Assembly: GCF_000424325.1 (NCBI RefSeq)
Contig: NZ_AUJR01000037.1
Span: 1 to 55,163 of the forward strand
From: [Clostridium] clostridioforme AGR2157
GTDB lineage: Bacteria; Bacillota; Clostridia; Lachnospirales; Lachnospiraceae
Length of the DNA stretch: 55,163 nucleotides
Direction: 5' to 3'
The stretch's first letter is position 1. Each line of letters begins with the position of its first letter. Positions 34,006 to 42,566 of this stretch are shown here, piece after piece. The notes beneath the pieces were generated by a model. The model did not search any database. It saw only the letters and a list, made by a program, of their open reading frames with translations, and was not told the origin of the DNA. A program made the position numbers and the translations under genes.

Positions 34006-35316
34006 TTACTGTCCCATATCAAAAATCACTGTATTCTCAGCGTTTGCCAACTCAGAGTCAATATCTGCACCCGCTACCACATTAGACAGGACAGTTGCCA
34101 ATGCTCTGTTTTCTTCCGTATAATAAACGCCCAGTTTTACAGAAGGTGTTTTTGACGCAAAATCCGTAATAAGGCTAAATACTGGCTGTCCTCCATAAAA
34201 CTCCTGAGGCTCTGAATAGACGTTGCTCTCGCCTGCGGGGATATAGGTCGTCAAGGCTCCGCTGTTTGGAAGAATCGTCTCATATAGCTCTATGCTGCCA
34301 GCAAATGTAGAGGCAAGGAAGTCTGTAGCAAGAGCAGTCTTTTTACAGTTCTTTGTGATTGCCCATGTCGAACCTCCCTGGTTGGAGTAGTTGGTTGCTG
34401 TAGAAATTCCAGGAATTGAAGGCATATTGGTAATCCCCCATAATCCGGACTGGGAATCTGACGACTGAATGGAAGCCATAATCCAACATCCATTAATCAC
34501 ACCACAGGTAGTCCCACTGGTAAATGTGGCGATATATTCATCCCAGCTGTTTACAACCCGAATAACACCCGCGTCAACACCTTCTTTATAAATTTCGATA
34601 CATTTCTTCAGCCCTTCATTACCGGCGAGATAAGGAGAGCCATCATCGTTCCAGGTCTCAAGGCCTGCGGACTGCATCATCTGGTAAATCAAGTCGGAGG
34701 CGTTGGCCTGAAGGGACACCAGTGAATAGCCGGTCTTTGCCAAAACATCCTTACCAATCTCAATAAAACGATTCCAATCAATATCAGTCAAATCTTCCAA
34801 TGTGTATCCGGCTTTCTCAAGTATATCCGTTCTATATGCTGCAATCTCTGTGCCATTATCAAACGGGACACCATAATTTCTTTCATCAACAACAGAGTTT
34901 TCCAACTTTGCTGATGCGAACTGTGAGAAATCAATACCACTATCTGTCAAATCCTGAAACAAATCAGGATAAGTGGTAACATACTTTTGATATGCAAAGT
35001 CCTGCATCAACAAGATATCCGGAAGAGAACTATAATCACCAGAGCCTACTATGGTTGCCAGCTTAGTCTGCATATCATCCCATCCAACCTCCGAAATATC
35101 GATGCTGAAGTCCGGATGTTCCTTTTGGTAAATTTTTTCAGCCTCTTTCATCGCATATATATTAAAACTCTGGTCCCACGCCCACACAGTCAGCTTATTG
35201 GAATCGTCCTCGGATGATGTTCCGGATGTCCCAGAAGTAGAACTGTTGCCTCCACATGCTGTCATCGCAACTACGGCAGCCGAAAGAACCACGGCTAAAA
35301 CTTTATTAACTTTCAT
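34006..35316 (-). CDS. Extracellular sugar-binding lipoprotein of the ABC transporter
   Basis: 436 aa. A lipoprotein signal peptide ends at Cys22 (VVAMTAC|GG), then a Ser/Thr/Gly linker and a family 1 solute-binding fold (LTVWAWDQSFNIYAMKEAEK; LPDILLMQDFAYQKY; NQGGSTWAITKNCKK). It captures the sugar outside the membrane. Position between lacZ and the permeases suggests a beta-galactoside such as lactose or a galacto-oligosaccharide. AAAGGAGAT precedes ATG 35316; a longer frame upstream overlaps lacZ and is not used. Confidence 0.92.
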   Translation of the reverse strand: MKVNKVLAVVLSAAVVAMTACGGNSSTSGTSGTSSEDDSNKLTVWAWDQSFNIYAMKEAEKIYQKEHPDFSIDISEVGWDDMQTKLATIVGSGDYSSLPDILLMQDFAYQKYVTTYPDLFQDLTDSGIDFSQFASAKLENSVVDERNYGVPFDNGTEIAAYRTDILEKAGYTLEDLTDIDWNRFIEIGKDVLAKTGYSLVSLQANASDLIYQMMQSAGLETWNDDGSPYLAGNEGLKKCIEIYKEGVDAGVIRVVNSWDEYIATFTSGTTCGVINGCWIMASIQSSDSQSGLWGITNMPSIPGISTATNYSNQGGSTWAITKNCKKTALATDFLASTFAGSIELYETILPNSGALTTYIPAGESNVYSEPQEFYGGQPVFSLITDFASKTPSVKLGVYYTEENRALATVLSNVVAGADIDSELANAENTVIFDMGQ

Positions 35317-35335
35317 GATAATCTCCTTTCCCCTA

Positions 35336-38300
35336 TCACGCTCTCGTACAACCTTTAAAAGAAAATGTAAAGGAACGTTCTTTTGTTTCATCCAGCCAAT
35401 ATTCCGGATGAGGAACGCTTCCCCATGTGTCGTCTCCTCCTATCCCCATCTGTGCCAGGGCCGGACGCAGAACAGTGTAATGTATCGGCGGCAATTCATA
35501 CGGATGCTGTGCACAATCAATCTCATGCGGTGTCCACGGCAGCGCCGAGAAATTCATGCCGTCGCCGGTGAACATCAAACCACGACCCAGATAATCCGTG
35601 ACCTTTACCCAACGCACTCCCATCATCTCGCCAGATTCTTGCGGACGAAGATGATTTGCCATGCGGTTTTTCACCTCATCCTTCCAAATGCCCAGCCGTG
35701 TTCCCTGCGTACGGTCAGCATAGGACTCGCCGGGTCCCATGCCATACCACTCAAGCCGGTCATAATCTGCATCAATTTTGAAAATCATACCAAACTCGGG
35801 CATAGGTGCAAGCCCCTTTACCGGATTATAGTCCATCCGGCAGTCAACTGTTCCATCCCCATGGACAGTATATACAACCTTGCAGGAAGATACCGGCACT
35901 GTCGGCATGTGGTAGGTATAAGCAACCTTGACCGTATCATCCTTTTCCTCAACCGTTGGAATGCAGCCCTTCGTATTGTAGTTATCTCCAGCCTGACGCG
36001 GGGATACAAACTGTGAGCCAACTTTCCACTGCGCACAGCGAAGCTGAATCAAGCCCCCGAAATCATTTTCTACCATAGGACGCCAGAAATTAGGCATAGG
36101 TATCGTCTTAATCATCTCTCTGCCGCCGTACCGATAGGATGTAAGACCTCCGTCAAGATTAGAAAACAAGACGCTAAAACCATCACCTGTCACACCAGTA
36201 TTGTACCATCCATGCACTACATGCGGCTTACACCCGGCAACGGCTTTCTTTCTACCTTCCTTACGGTAAACATACTGGCCAAATGCAACCTCGTAACCTG
36301 CCCGCGCCCATTCCGTATCCGTTTTCAGAACCAAGGATACTGTAACTGCATACTCACCTGCAATCGTCTCCTCTGGAATTGGAAGGTCAAAGCTTTTCTC
36401 CGTTAGAGGTTCTACAGCCAAAGATAGAACTGTTTTGTGTATTGCATGTCCGTTTCTTTCAACAGTTACAACCGCATCATATACCTGCGTATTCGTAAAC
36501 AAGTGACGGTTGCGCAGGGTGACCTGGTTCTTGCTGACGAAAATCCCAACCGGCTGGTAATTGTATTTCACAGCCGGCATCTTAATGCTCTCTTTTCCAT
36601 CAGAGGTACAGATTCCATTGCCGGAAAAAGCGTAATCTGTCGGCCGGTCGCCCAAATCGCCTCCATAATAATAGCAGGTATTACCATAACGGTCTTTTCC
36701 CCTGATTGCTTGGTCGATAAAGTCCCAGATAAATCCACCCTGATATAAAGGCTCTGCCTCCGCCAATTCAGTATAAAGCTGCATGCCCCCGCAGGAATTG
36801 CCCATCGCATGAGCATATTCGCAACAGATAAACGGTTTTTCTCTATGTTCAGACAAAAATTTCTTAATATCCGCTACTGTAGTATACATCTGGCTTTCCA
36901 TATCTGATGTTGTGTTACTATAGCGCCTATCGTGAAAAACCCCCTCATAATGAATCAAACGGGAAGAATCAAGTTTCCGGAACTCGTCAGCCATATGTGC
37001 GATTACGCTGCCGCCATAACTCTCATTGCCCAAAGACCAGATTAGGATTGACGGATGATTCTTACAGGTATGATAGAGTGTATCAACACGGTCAATCATC
37101 ATCGGCTCCCATTCCATACAGTCTCCAGGAAGCACATTTTCAGCCGGTTTATCACCAGATTCAACCACCATCCACGTTCCGTGGGTCTCCATATTGTTCT
37201 CGGCAATCATATAGATTCCCAATTCATCACACAGTTCATAAAGAAGTCCATGATTTGGATAATGGCTGGTACGTAGTGCATTAATATTGTTGCGCTTCAT
37301 GGTAACCAAATCCCGTCGTATCATTTCCGTTGTCACGGCACGTCCTGTGTCTGCCGAGAAATCATGGCGGTTTACGCCATTAAACACAATCCGGCTGCCG
37401 TTAATACACATAATACCGTTAATTAATTCAAAGCGCCTAATGCCAAGCTTCTGGTCGATAATTTCCAGCTTTCTGTCTTCCATATCATACAGCTTTATCA
37501 TTAGTGTATAAAGACAGGGATTCTCCGCGCTCCAGAGCTTTGGGTTTTCAATTTCAATCTCCGTTTCCAGCAGTTCTCCAGTACCCATTATAATCCGGGC
37601 AGTCGAACCATCCAGCATAACTTCTGCCTTCCAGCCCGCAGTCTCGTCAGTCTTCACCATACTTCCTTGAATATGTATTTTTGCAATTCTGTAATCATCT
37701 GAGAGTTCCGATTCCACCTTCAAATCCCGGACATGCACTTCCGGAAGCGCATAAATGAACACGTCCCGGTAAATTCCGGAAAAACGATAAAAATCCTGGT
37801 CTTCCATCCAGCTGCCGGAGCACCATTTGTATACACGGCAGGCCAGTTTGTTCTCCCCTGGTTTCAAAGCTGCGGTCAAATCAAATTCGCATGGCGAAAA
37901 GGAATTAGAAGAGAAACCAATATAAACTCCATTCAGCCACACTGCAACGCAGCTTTCCACTCCCTGGAAGGAGAGTATTGTTTTCCTCCCCTGCATCTCA
38001 GCCGGCAGCGAGAAATACTTAGTATAGCATGCTACCGGGTTAATCTTCTCCGGAATTTCCCCGATAGCAACTTCCTCCATGCCATCCCATGGATACTGGA
38101 CATTCGCATATTGCGGAACCCCATAGCCTTCCATTTGAATATGAGCCGGTACAGTGATTTCCCCCCAGCAATGGCAGTCATAGTCTTCCGCTTCAAATCC
38201 CACCGGTACCATACTGTTATTTTCCGCATAAGCAAATTTCCAGATTCCATTCAGTGACAGCTTAAGTGAATTAGTTCCCAAGGCTTTATCCTGCTCTGAT

Positions 38301-38386
38301 GGAAACCATCTGTGATCTGAATGTGCGCTGCAGCGGTTCTCGGCAAAATATGACGGAGATTTCAATTTTTCAAATGAAAATGCCAC
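35336..38386 (-). CDS. lacZ: GH2 beta-galactosidase (LacZ type)
   Basis: 1016 aa, normal LacZ length. Hydrolyses lactose and related beta-galactosides in the cytoplasm (no signal peptide). Sugar-binding domain (about 45-220), Ig-like domain, TIM barrel with acid/base Glu in WSLGNESYGG and nucleophile Glu in CCEYAHAMGNS, and the C-terminal Bgal small-chain domain (about 740-1010). Also seen: NNINALRTSHYPN and MIAENNMETHG. It starts with GTG 38386, 12 bases after AAGGAG; the next residues match the usual LacZ start. It is followed after 19 bases by the binding-protein gene. The immediate upstream 113 bases hold no clear promoter, so read-through from the small gene at 38500 is possible. Confidence 0.95.
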   Translation of the reverse strand: MAFSFEKLKSPSYFAENRCSAHSDHRWFPSEQDKALGTNSLKLSLNGIWKFAYAENNSMVPVGFEAEDYDCHCWGEITVPAHIQMEGYGVPQYANVQYPWDGMEEVAIGEIPEKINPVACYTKYFSLPAEMQGRKTILSFQGVESCVAVWLNGVYIGFSSNSFSPCEFDLTAALKPGENKLACRVYKWCSGSWMEDQDFYRFSGIYRDVFIYALPEVHVRDLKVESELSDDYRIAKIHIQGSMVKTDETAGWKAEVMLDGSTARIIMGTGELLETEIEIENPKLWSAENPCLYTLMIKLYDMEDRKLEIIDQKLGIRRFELINGIMCINGSRIVFNGVNRHDFSADTGRAVTTEMIRRDLVTMKRNNINALRTSHYPNHGLLYELCDELGIYMIAENNMETHGTWMVVESGDKPAENVLPGDCMEWEPMMIDRVDTLYHTCKNHPSILIWSLGNESYGGSVIAHMADEFRKLDSSRLIHYEGVFHDRRYSNTTSDMESQMYTTVADIKKFLSEHREKPFICCEYAHAMGNSCGGMQLYTELAEAEPLYQGGFIWDFIDQAIRGKDRYGNTCYYYGGDLGDRPTDYAFSGNGICTSDGKESIKMPAVKYNYQPVGIFVSKNQVTLRNRHLFTNTQVYDAVVTVERNGHAIHKTVLSLAVEPLTEKSFDLPIPEETIAGEYAVTVSLVLKTDTEWARAGYEVAFGQYVYRKEGRKKAVAGCKPHVVHGWYNTGVTGDGFSVLFSNLDGGLTSYRYGGREMIKTIPMPNFWRPMVENDFGGLIQLRCAQWKVGSQFVSPRQAGDNYNTKGCIPTVEEKDDTVKVAYTYHMPTVPVSSCKVVYTVHGDGTVDCRMDYNPVKGLAPMPEFGMIFKIDADYDRLEWYGMGPGESYADRTQGTRLGIWKDEVKNRMANHLRPQESGEMMGVRWVKVTDYLGRGLMFTGDGMNFSALPWTPHEIDCAQHPYELPPIHYTVLRPALAQMGIGGDDTWGSVPHPEYWLDETKERSFTFSFKGCTRA

Positions 38387-38499
38387 GTTTTATCACTTCT
38401 CCTTTTCCTAACCTCATGTTAATCGAGGCTATTTTTATTCATACTTTAACTTATATCGGAGGGCTATGATATTCATAAACCTTTCCATCAATTAACTAA

Positions 38500-38667
38500 T
38501 TATGTAGTCTCTTCATGTAACGTTCTTTCTTTTACAGAAGGAGAGGAATTGGGCTGTGATTGAGCAAATATCAATGCTTGTTGCACAGCCATTATGTACT
38601 TCTGGTTGCTGTCGTTCAACTGATTGAATTTAAGAATGAAGTCATCTACTGCTTCATCCCCACTCAT
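38500..38667 (-). CDS. Small uncharacterised protein, divergent partner of XRE gene
   Basis: 55 aa: MSGDEAVDDFILKFNQLNDS, NQKYIMAVQQALIFAQSQPN and a Ser/Lys/Thr tail. It resembles the C-terminal helices often found in XRE regulators (phrase LNDSNQKYIM) but has no DNA-binding domain. It has a perfect AAAGGAGGG ribosome site and a near-consensus promoter, so it is very likely expressed. It diverges from the XRE gene and sits just upstream of lacZ on the same strand. Possible roles are an antirepressor or a small accessory protein; no family is recognised. Confidence 0.7.
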   Translation of the reverse strand: MSGDEAVDDFILKFNQLNDSNQKYIMAVQQALIFAQSQPNSSPSVKERTLHEETT

Positions 38668-38698
38668 ATTTATCCCTCCTTTCGCTTTCTATGTAAGC

Positions 38699-38727
38699 AT
38701 TATATCATAGCTATGTGAGCGAGTCAA
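38699..38727 (-). promoter_or_regulatory. Near-consensus sigma-A promoter for the small gene
   Basis: Minus strand TTGACT (-35, 38722-38727), 17-base spacer, perfect TATAAT (-10, 38699-38704), 31 bases before ATG 38667. It may also transcribe lacZ and the transporter. Confidence 0.85.
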
Positions 38728-38749
38728 TGTTATATTTCGTATTCTTCGC

Positions 38750-38778
38750 TTGCATTGTGAGTAAGATTATGCTATTGT
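38750..38778 (+). promoter_or_regulatory. Promoter for the divergent XRE gene
   Basis: TTGCAT (-35, 38750-38755), 17-base spacer, TATTGT (-10, 38773-38778), 32 bases before ATG 38811. The promoter region contains repeats TGTGAGCGAG and TGTGAGTAAG plus an inverted TTCGTAT/ATACGAA pair, likely operators for the XRE protein. Confidence 0.65.
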
Positions 38779-38810
38779 ATGTAATAGATACGAATGAGGG
38801 AGGTGAATAG

Positions 38811-39149
38811 ATGTCCACTAATCAACGCATAAAACAGGTGCGTCAAGCTTTAAATCTATCGCAAGCCAAATTTGCGAAGGCTATCTCCATTTCTAATGGA
38901 TACATAGCCGGTATTGAGCTGGAAAACCGCAAGGTTAATGACCGTATCATTAAATTGATATGTGCCACTTTCAATGTAAGCGAAAACTGGTTAAAAAATG
39001 GCGAAGGCGATATGTTTGAGCAATCGTCTAATCGGTTGGCTGAAATAGCCTTAAACACATTCAAAGAGCTGAAACCAGAGTACCAAGAATATGTCCTGAA
39101 CCAGATGGACCAGCTATTAAAGCTGCAGGATAAAGAAAATGGCTCCTAA
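38811..39149 (+). CDS. XRE-family transcriptional regulator (phage-repressor-like)
   Basis: 112 aa. Helix-turn-helix at 5-65 (RIKQVRQALNLSQAKFAKAI, SISNGYIAGIELENRKVNDR, VSENWLKNGEGDMF), the pattern of short repressors from prophages and integrative elements. The C-terminal 40 residues (LAEIALNTFKELKPEYQEYV) are a helical dimerisation tail. AGGGAGGTGAATAG precedes the ATG. With the divergent small gene it forms a self-contained regulatory pair dropped between the two beta-galactosidase genes. Whether it controls lacZ is unknown. Confidence 0.87.
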   Translation: MSTNQRIKQVRQALNLSQAKFAKAISISNGYIAGIELENRKVNDRIIKLICATFNVSENWLKNGEGDMFEQSSNRLAEIALNTFKELKPEYQEYVLNQMDQLLKLQDKENGS

Positions 39150-39238
39150 TGCATTCTTATCGACATCCGGCCCGTAGGGAGTTGTCCGCAATTCCCCTTA
39201 TCGGTCTGCTTACAATGCGTAATGCAGCTTTTTCAAGG

Positions 39239-41278
39239 CTAGGTGCTCTCTGTTAAATATTCTTTTAAAACAATCGTTTCGAAACTACTAATTGTTCCAT
39301 CGTAACTACCCGCCAGAAGTTTCATTCTTTCGATGGGCAGCTCAATCTCAACAGAAAACTGATTAAAATTTTGAATAAAGATGTACCTGCATCCTTCTCC
39401 ATATCTAGATGTTACCTCCACTCCATTGGGAATACTGGGAAGAACACGTTTCAATCCAGCGTTTTGAGTGATTTTACTATATACTTCATCGTAAAAGCCC
39501 TGTTCAAAATCTGCGCAGATATAATAAGCTGTCCCTTTTCCATAGATATTCCTCGTAAATGCCGGCCAATTCTCATAGAAATCCTGCCCATAGGTCATTA
39601 ATACTTCTGCTGTGGACACTTGTACCAAATCACATAATTTATCGCAGCACCAGGCCTTCTCCATCTGCAGTTTATTACCGGAAACCGGTATCCCCACATT
39701 CTGTTCTCCATCATATAATGCGTCAATTTCAGTACTCCTGAGCCCCATCACATCCATCAGAGCATGCGGTGTTCCCCCAAGAAAACACAAATCATTTTCG
39801 TCTACAATTCCTGACCAGTATGTAAGAATCAAATGCCCTCCCAAAGCCACGAAGTTTCGAATCTTTTCCGCATATTCATTCCGAAACATATACAACATAG
39901 GAGCCGCTACAACAGCATATGGTTCCAATTCCTGCTCCATATCTATCACATCCACATCGAATCCTAACTTTCTAAATGCATAATATGACTTTTCTACAGT
40001 CTCTTTGTAGTATAATCCGGAATTTCTCGGTCCCTGTGCATCTTCCAGCGCCCATCGGTTCTCCCAGTCGAATATAACAGCTACTTTTGCCTTTGTTACA
40101 GACCCGGTAATTTCTGACAGTTGTTCCAAACTACTTCCCACCGCTGTCACTTCGCGGTACACTCTTGTATCATCTTTGCCATAGTGGTCGATAACTGCAC
40201 CATGAAACTTTTCCGATGACCCTCGGCTCTGGCGGAGCTGAAAATATAAGACACTGTCAGAACCATGCGCAATTGCCTGCATGGAAGATGCTTGCAGTAT
40301 ACCAGGCTTTTTTAATTTACTTATTGGCTGCCAGTTTGTCGCCGAAGGGCAGCTCTCCATTAATAAAAAAGGCCTTTTTTGGATACTTCTCATAATATCA
40401 TGCTGCATTCCATTATCCATGGCTGTTAGAAATTCCTCTTTTTTATGCCATAGAGGATAACTGTCCCATGACACAATATCTATGATATCTGCAAATTTGT
40501 GATAGTTCAGTCCTTTAAAATCGTACATCATATTTATGGTTGTTGGCTTGTCCGAACCTCCATCCCGTATTGCCTTAATCTCATGTTTTGCAAAATCAAC
40601 CGTTCGGTCTGTCACAAATCGTTTCCAGTCCAAATTCAAACCATGCAGGAATGGCTCTCCGCGCCAGGAAGGGCTCTCTATCTGTGAAAAATCATTGTAT
40701 GTATGGCTCCAGAAAGTAGTGGCCCATGCCTGATTTAATGCATCAATGGTTTTGTATTTCTGTTTTACCCAACGGCGAAACTCCTGCTGACAAAGCTCAC
40801 AGTGGCACTCTCCTCCATATTCGTTGGATATATGCCAGGCAATCACTCCCGGATGGTTTCCAAATCGTTTAGCCAGTTCCATATTAATCTTTCGTGTCTT
40901 TTCTCTATAAACAGGAGAGGTGTAGCAATGATTATGTCTCATGCCATACAAATTTCTATGTCTGCTCTCATCAACTCTTAACACTTCTGGGTATTTGTCT
41001 GCCATCCATTTAGGTTTTGCCCCGGAGGGTGTAGCCAAAATCACGGAGATTCCATGCTGATAAAACTTTTCAATAATATTCTCTAACCATCCAAACTGAA
41101 ATATCCCTTCCTCTGGTTCCAGCATTGACCAGGAAAATATACCTACGCTTACTTCATTGATATGTGCCTTCTCAAAATACGTAATATCCTGTTCTAATAT
41201 TTCCGGACTCGACAGCCATTGTTCGGGATTATAATCTCCTCCATGCAACAAATTTCTGATATTTAAAATAGTATTCAT
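39239..41278 (-). CDS. GH42 beta-galactosidase
   Basis: 679 aa. Intracellular (no signal peptide) glycoside hydrolase family 42 enzyme, which splits short beta-galactosides and arabinogalacto-oligosaccharides. N-terminal GGDYNPEQW, TIM barrel with acid/base Glu in HISNEYGGECHCELC and nucleophile Glu in LLMESCPSATNWQ; the CHCELC cysteines match the zinc site of GH42. The trimerisation domain (about 395-600) and C-terminal beta domain are intact. ATG 41278 has only a weak ribosome site (GAGAATGG). It is transcribed separately from lacZ and divergently from the AraC gene. Confidence 0.94.
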   Translation of the reverse strand: MNTILNIRNLLHGGDYNPEQWLSSPEILEQDITYFEKAHINEVSVGIFSWSMLEPEEGIFQFGWLENIIEKFYQHGISVILATPSGAKPKWMADKYPEVLRVDESRHRNLYGMRHNHCYTSPVYREKTRKINMELAKRFGNHPGVIAWHISNEYGGECHCELCQQEFRRWVKQKYKTIDALNQAWATTFWSHTYNDFSQIESPSWRGEPFLHGLNLDWKRFVTDRTVDFAKHEIKAIRDGGSDKPTTINMMYDFKGLNYHKFADIIDIVSWDSYPLWHKKEEFLTAMDNGMQHDIMRSIQKRPFLLMESCPSATNWQPISKLKKPGILQASSMQAIAHGSDSVLYFQLRQSRGSSEKFHGAVIDHYGKDDTRVYREVTAVGSSLEQLSEITGSVTKAKVAVIFDWENRWALEDAQGPRNSGLYYKETVEKSYYAFRKLGFDVDVIDMEQELEPYAVVAAPMLYMFRNEYAEKIRNFVALGGHLILTYWSGIVDENDLCFLGGTPHALMDVMGLRSTEIDALYDGEQNVGIPVSGNKLQMEKAWCCDKLCDLVQVSTAEVLMTYGQDFYENWPAFTRNIYGKGTAYYICADFEQGFYDEVYSKITQNAGLKRVLPSIPNGVEVTSRYGEGCRYIFIQNFNQFSVEIELPIERMKLLAGSYDGTISSFETIVLKEYLTEST

Positions 41279-41312
41279 AGACCATTCTCGCTTTCATTCT
41301 TCCTTTATGCCA

Positions 41313-41340
41313 ATTATACACTGTACTCTTAGTTTTTCAA
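41313..41340 (-). promoter_or_regulatory. Promoter of the GH42 gene
   Basis: Minus strand TTGAAA (-35, 41335-41340), 16-base spacer, TATAAT (-10, 41313-41318), 35 bases before the ATG. TGAAAGCGAGAA just downstream resembles a half CcpA (cre) site, too weak to claim. Confidence 0.7.
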
Positions 41341-41451
41341 TGGCTTTTTCTACATTCAACTGTGTTGTAATCATGAATGATTCTGCTTATTTAACGACAC
41401 CAGTATAGAACATACAGTTCTGCATTCCCATATCTAATCATATGTTTTACA

Positions 41452-41480
41452 TGGACAATTATGCTTTTATCTGTTATATT
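41452..41480 (+). promoter_or_regulatory. Promoter of the AraC regulator
   Basis: TGGACA (-35, 41452-41457), 17-base spacer, TATATT (-10, 41475-41480), 41 bases before ATG 41521. Confidence 0.65.
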
Positions 41481-41520
41481 TTTAGAAGAAAGGTTTTATT
41501 ATCAAGGAGAAGGAATTATT

Positions 41521-42390
41521 ATGATAAATGTTTCAGGTCACTTAAGAAACGAAAGACGCACAACAGGCTTCGCAGACTACTCAAGTCCATTGTCTATCAA
41601 CTGTTGTGGAATGCAGGTTTTCAAAACAAAAGATTACTCTCAGAACCGTTCCGCAGGCAGAGTAGATTATCAGCTTATCTATATCCATAAGGGGGCTGGG
41701 CACTATTATCTAAATAAGGAATGGAAAACATTGGAGGCCGGAAATATTCTTCTCTTTCATCCTCAAGAACCCCAAACCTATTCCTATTTCGCCAAAGAGC
41801 ATCCCGAAATTTACTGGATTCATTTCACCGGCTATGACTGTAAGAATATCATTAAGAAGTATAATCTCCATAACTTTTATATTGGGGAACACCCTCTGTT
41901 AAAAACTCTTTTTCAGGAGACTATCATGGAATTACAACTGAAGAAGGCATTTTGGGAAGATGTTGCTTTAGGCAATTTTCTTCAAATACTTGCTATCATA
42001 GCCCGAGCTCATCAGCAGATTCTTTCTCCTTTAGAAAATGACTCTTCTATTGATTGTCTCGTTATGCAACTCAATCAAAAGTATAAAGAAAACTGGAATA
42101 TACAGTTAATGGCTGAATACTGCAAATTAAGCGCAGGGTATTTTTCTCACATCTTTAAGAAACGTATGGGAGTCGCACCAATGCGTTATCTGACCGGACT
42201 TCGAGTTAATAAAGCAAAAGAGCTCATAGCCACAAATATAATGAACTTGTCCACCATTGCCCCCATGGTAGGTTACTCTGATCCTCTTTATTTCAGCCGG
42301 GTATTTAAAAAGACTACCGGAATTCCTCCAACAGAATTCCAGCAGTCTTTACTTACTTCCAATACCCCTGAGTGGTGGCCCGCCAGATAA
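41521..42390 (+). CDS. AraC-family regulator of the beta-galactoside locus
   Basis: 289 aa. An N-terminal cupin-like sensor domain (about 25-130: VDYQLIYIHKGAGHYYLN, AGNILLFHPQEPQTYSYF) is followed by the two C-terminal helix-turn-helix units (190-285: IQLMAEYCKLSAGYFSHIFK, STIAPMVGYSDPLYFSRVFK, GIPPTEFQ). This is the common sugar-sensing AraC type. Divergent placement makes GH42, and perhaps lacZ, the likely targets. ATG 41521 is chosen because AAGGAGAAGG precedes it; the frame opens upstream at 41461 without a ribosome site. Confidence 0.92.
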   Translation: MINVSGHLRNERRTTGFADYSSPLSINCCGMQVFKTKDYSQNRSAGRVDYQLIYIHKGAGHYYLNKEWKTLEAGNILLFHPQEPQTYSYFAKEHPEIYWIHFTGYDCKNIIKKYNLHNFYIGEHPLLKTLFQETIMELQLKKAFWEDVALGNFLQILAIIARAHQQILSPLENDSSIDCLVMQLNQKYKENWNIQLMAEYCKLSAGYFSHIFKKRMGVAPMRYLTGLRVNKAKELIATNIMNLSTIAPMVGYSDPLYFSRVFKKTTGIPPTEFQQSLLTSNTPEWWPAR

Positions 42391-42417
42391 AAACCTCTTT
42401 CCACTTTAAAAATCAAA

Positions 42418-42451
42418 AATCCCCTGGTCTAATACCTAAACCAGGGGATTT
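42418..42451. terminator. Bidirectional terminator
   Basis: AAATCCCCTGGT (42418-42429) and ACCAGGGGATTT (42440-42451) form a perfect 12-bp stem with a 10-base loop, flanked by A- and T-rich sequence. It ends the AraC gene and the convergent wall-binding gene. Confidence 0.88.
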
Positions 42452-42566
42452 CATTTAATATCTTTCAATTTTGTCTTACATTATATTCTCTAATGGCCTG
42501 AAAACATAAATTGTATCATTCGCATCAGCTCTAACGCACTTCTGAAACTTACCTCTTTACATAATA

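Noticed and set aside
35198-36016. Plus-strand open frame of 272 codons
   Set aside because: Antisense to lacZ and the binding-protein gene, no ribosome site, composition rich in Arg/His/Cys typical of a shadow frame.
41285-41300. CcpA (cre) site before GH42
   Set aside because: Only the left half matches; the right half departs at several key positions.
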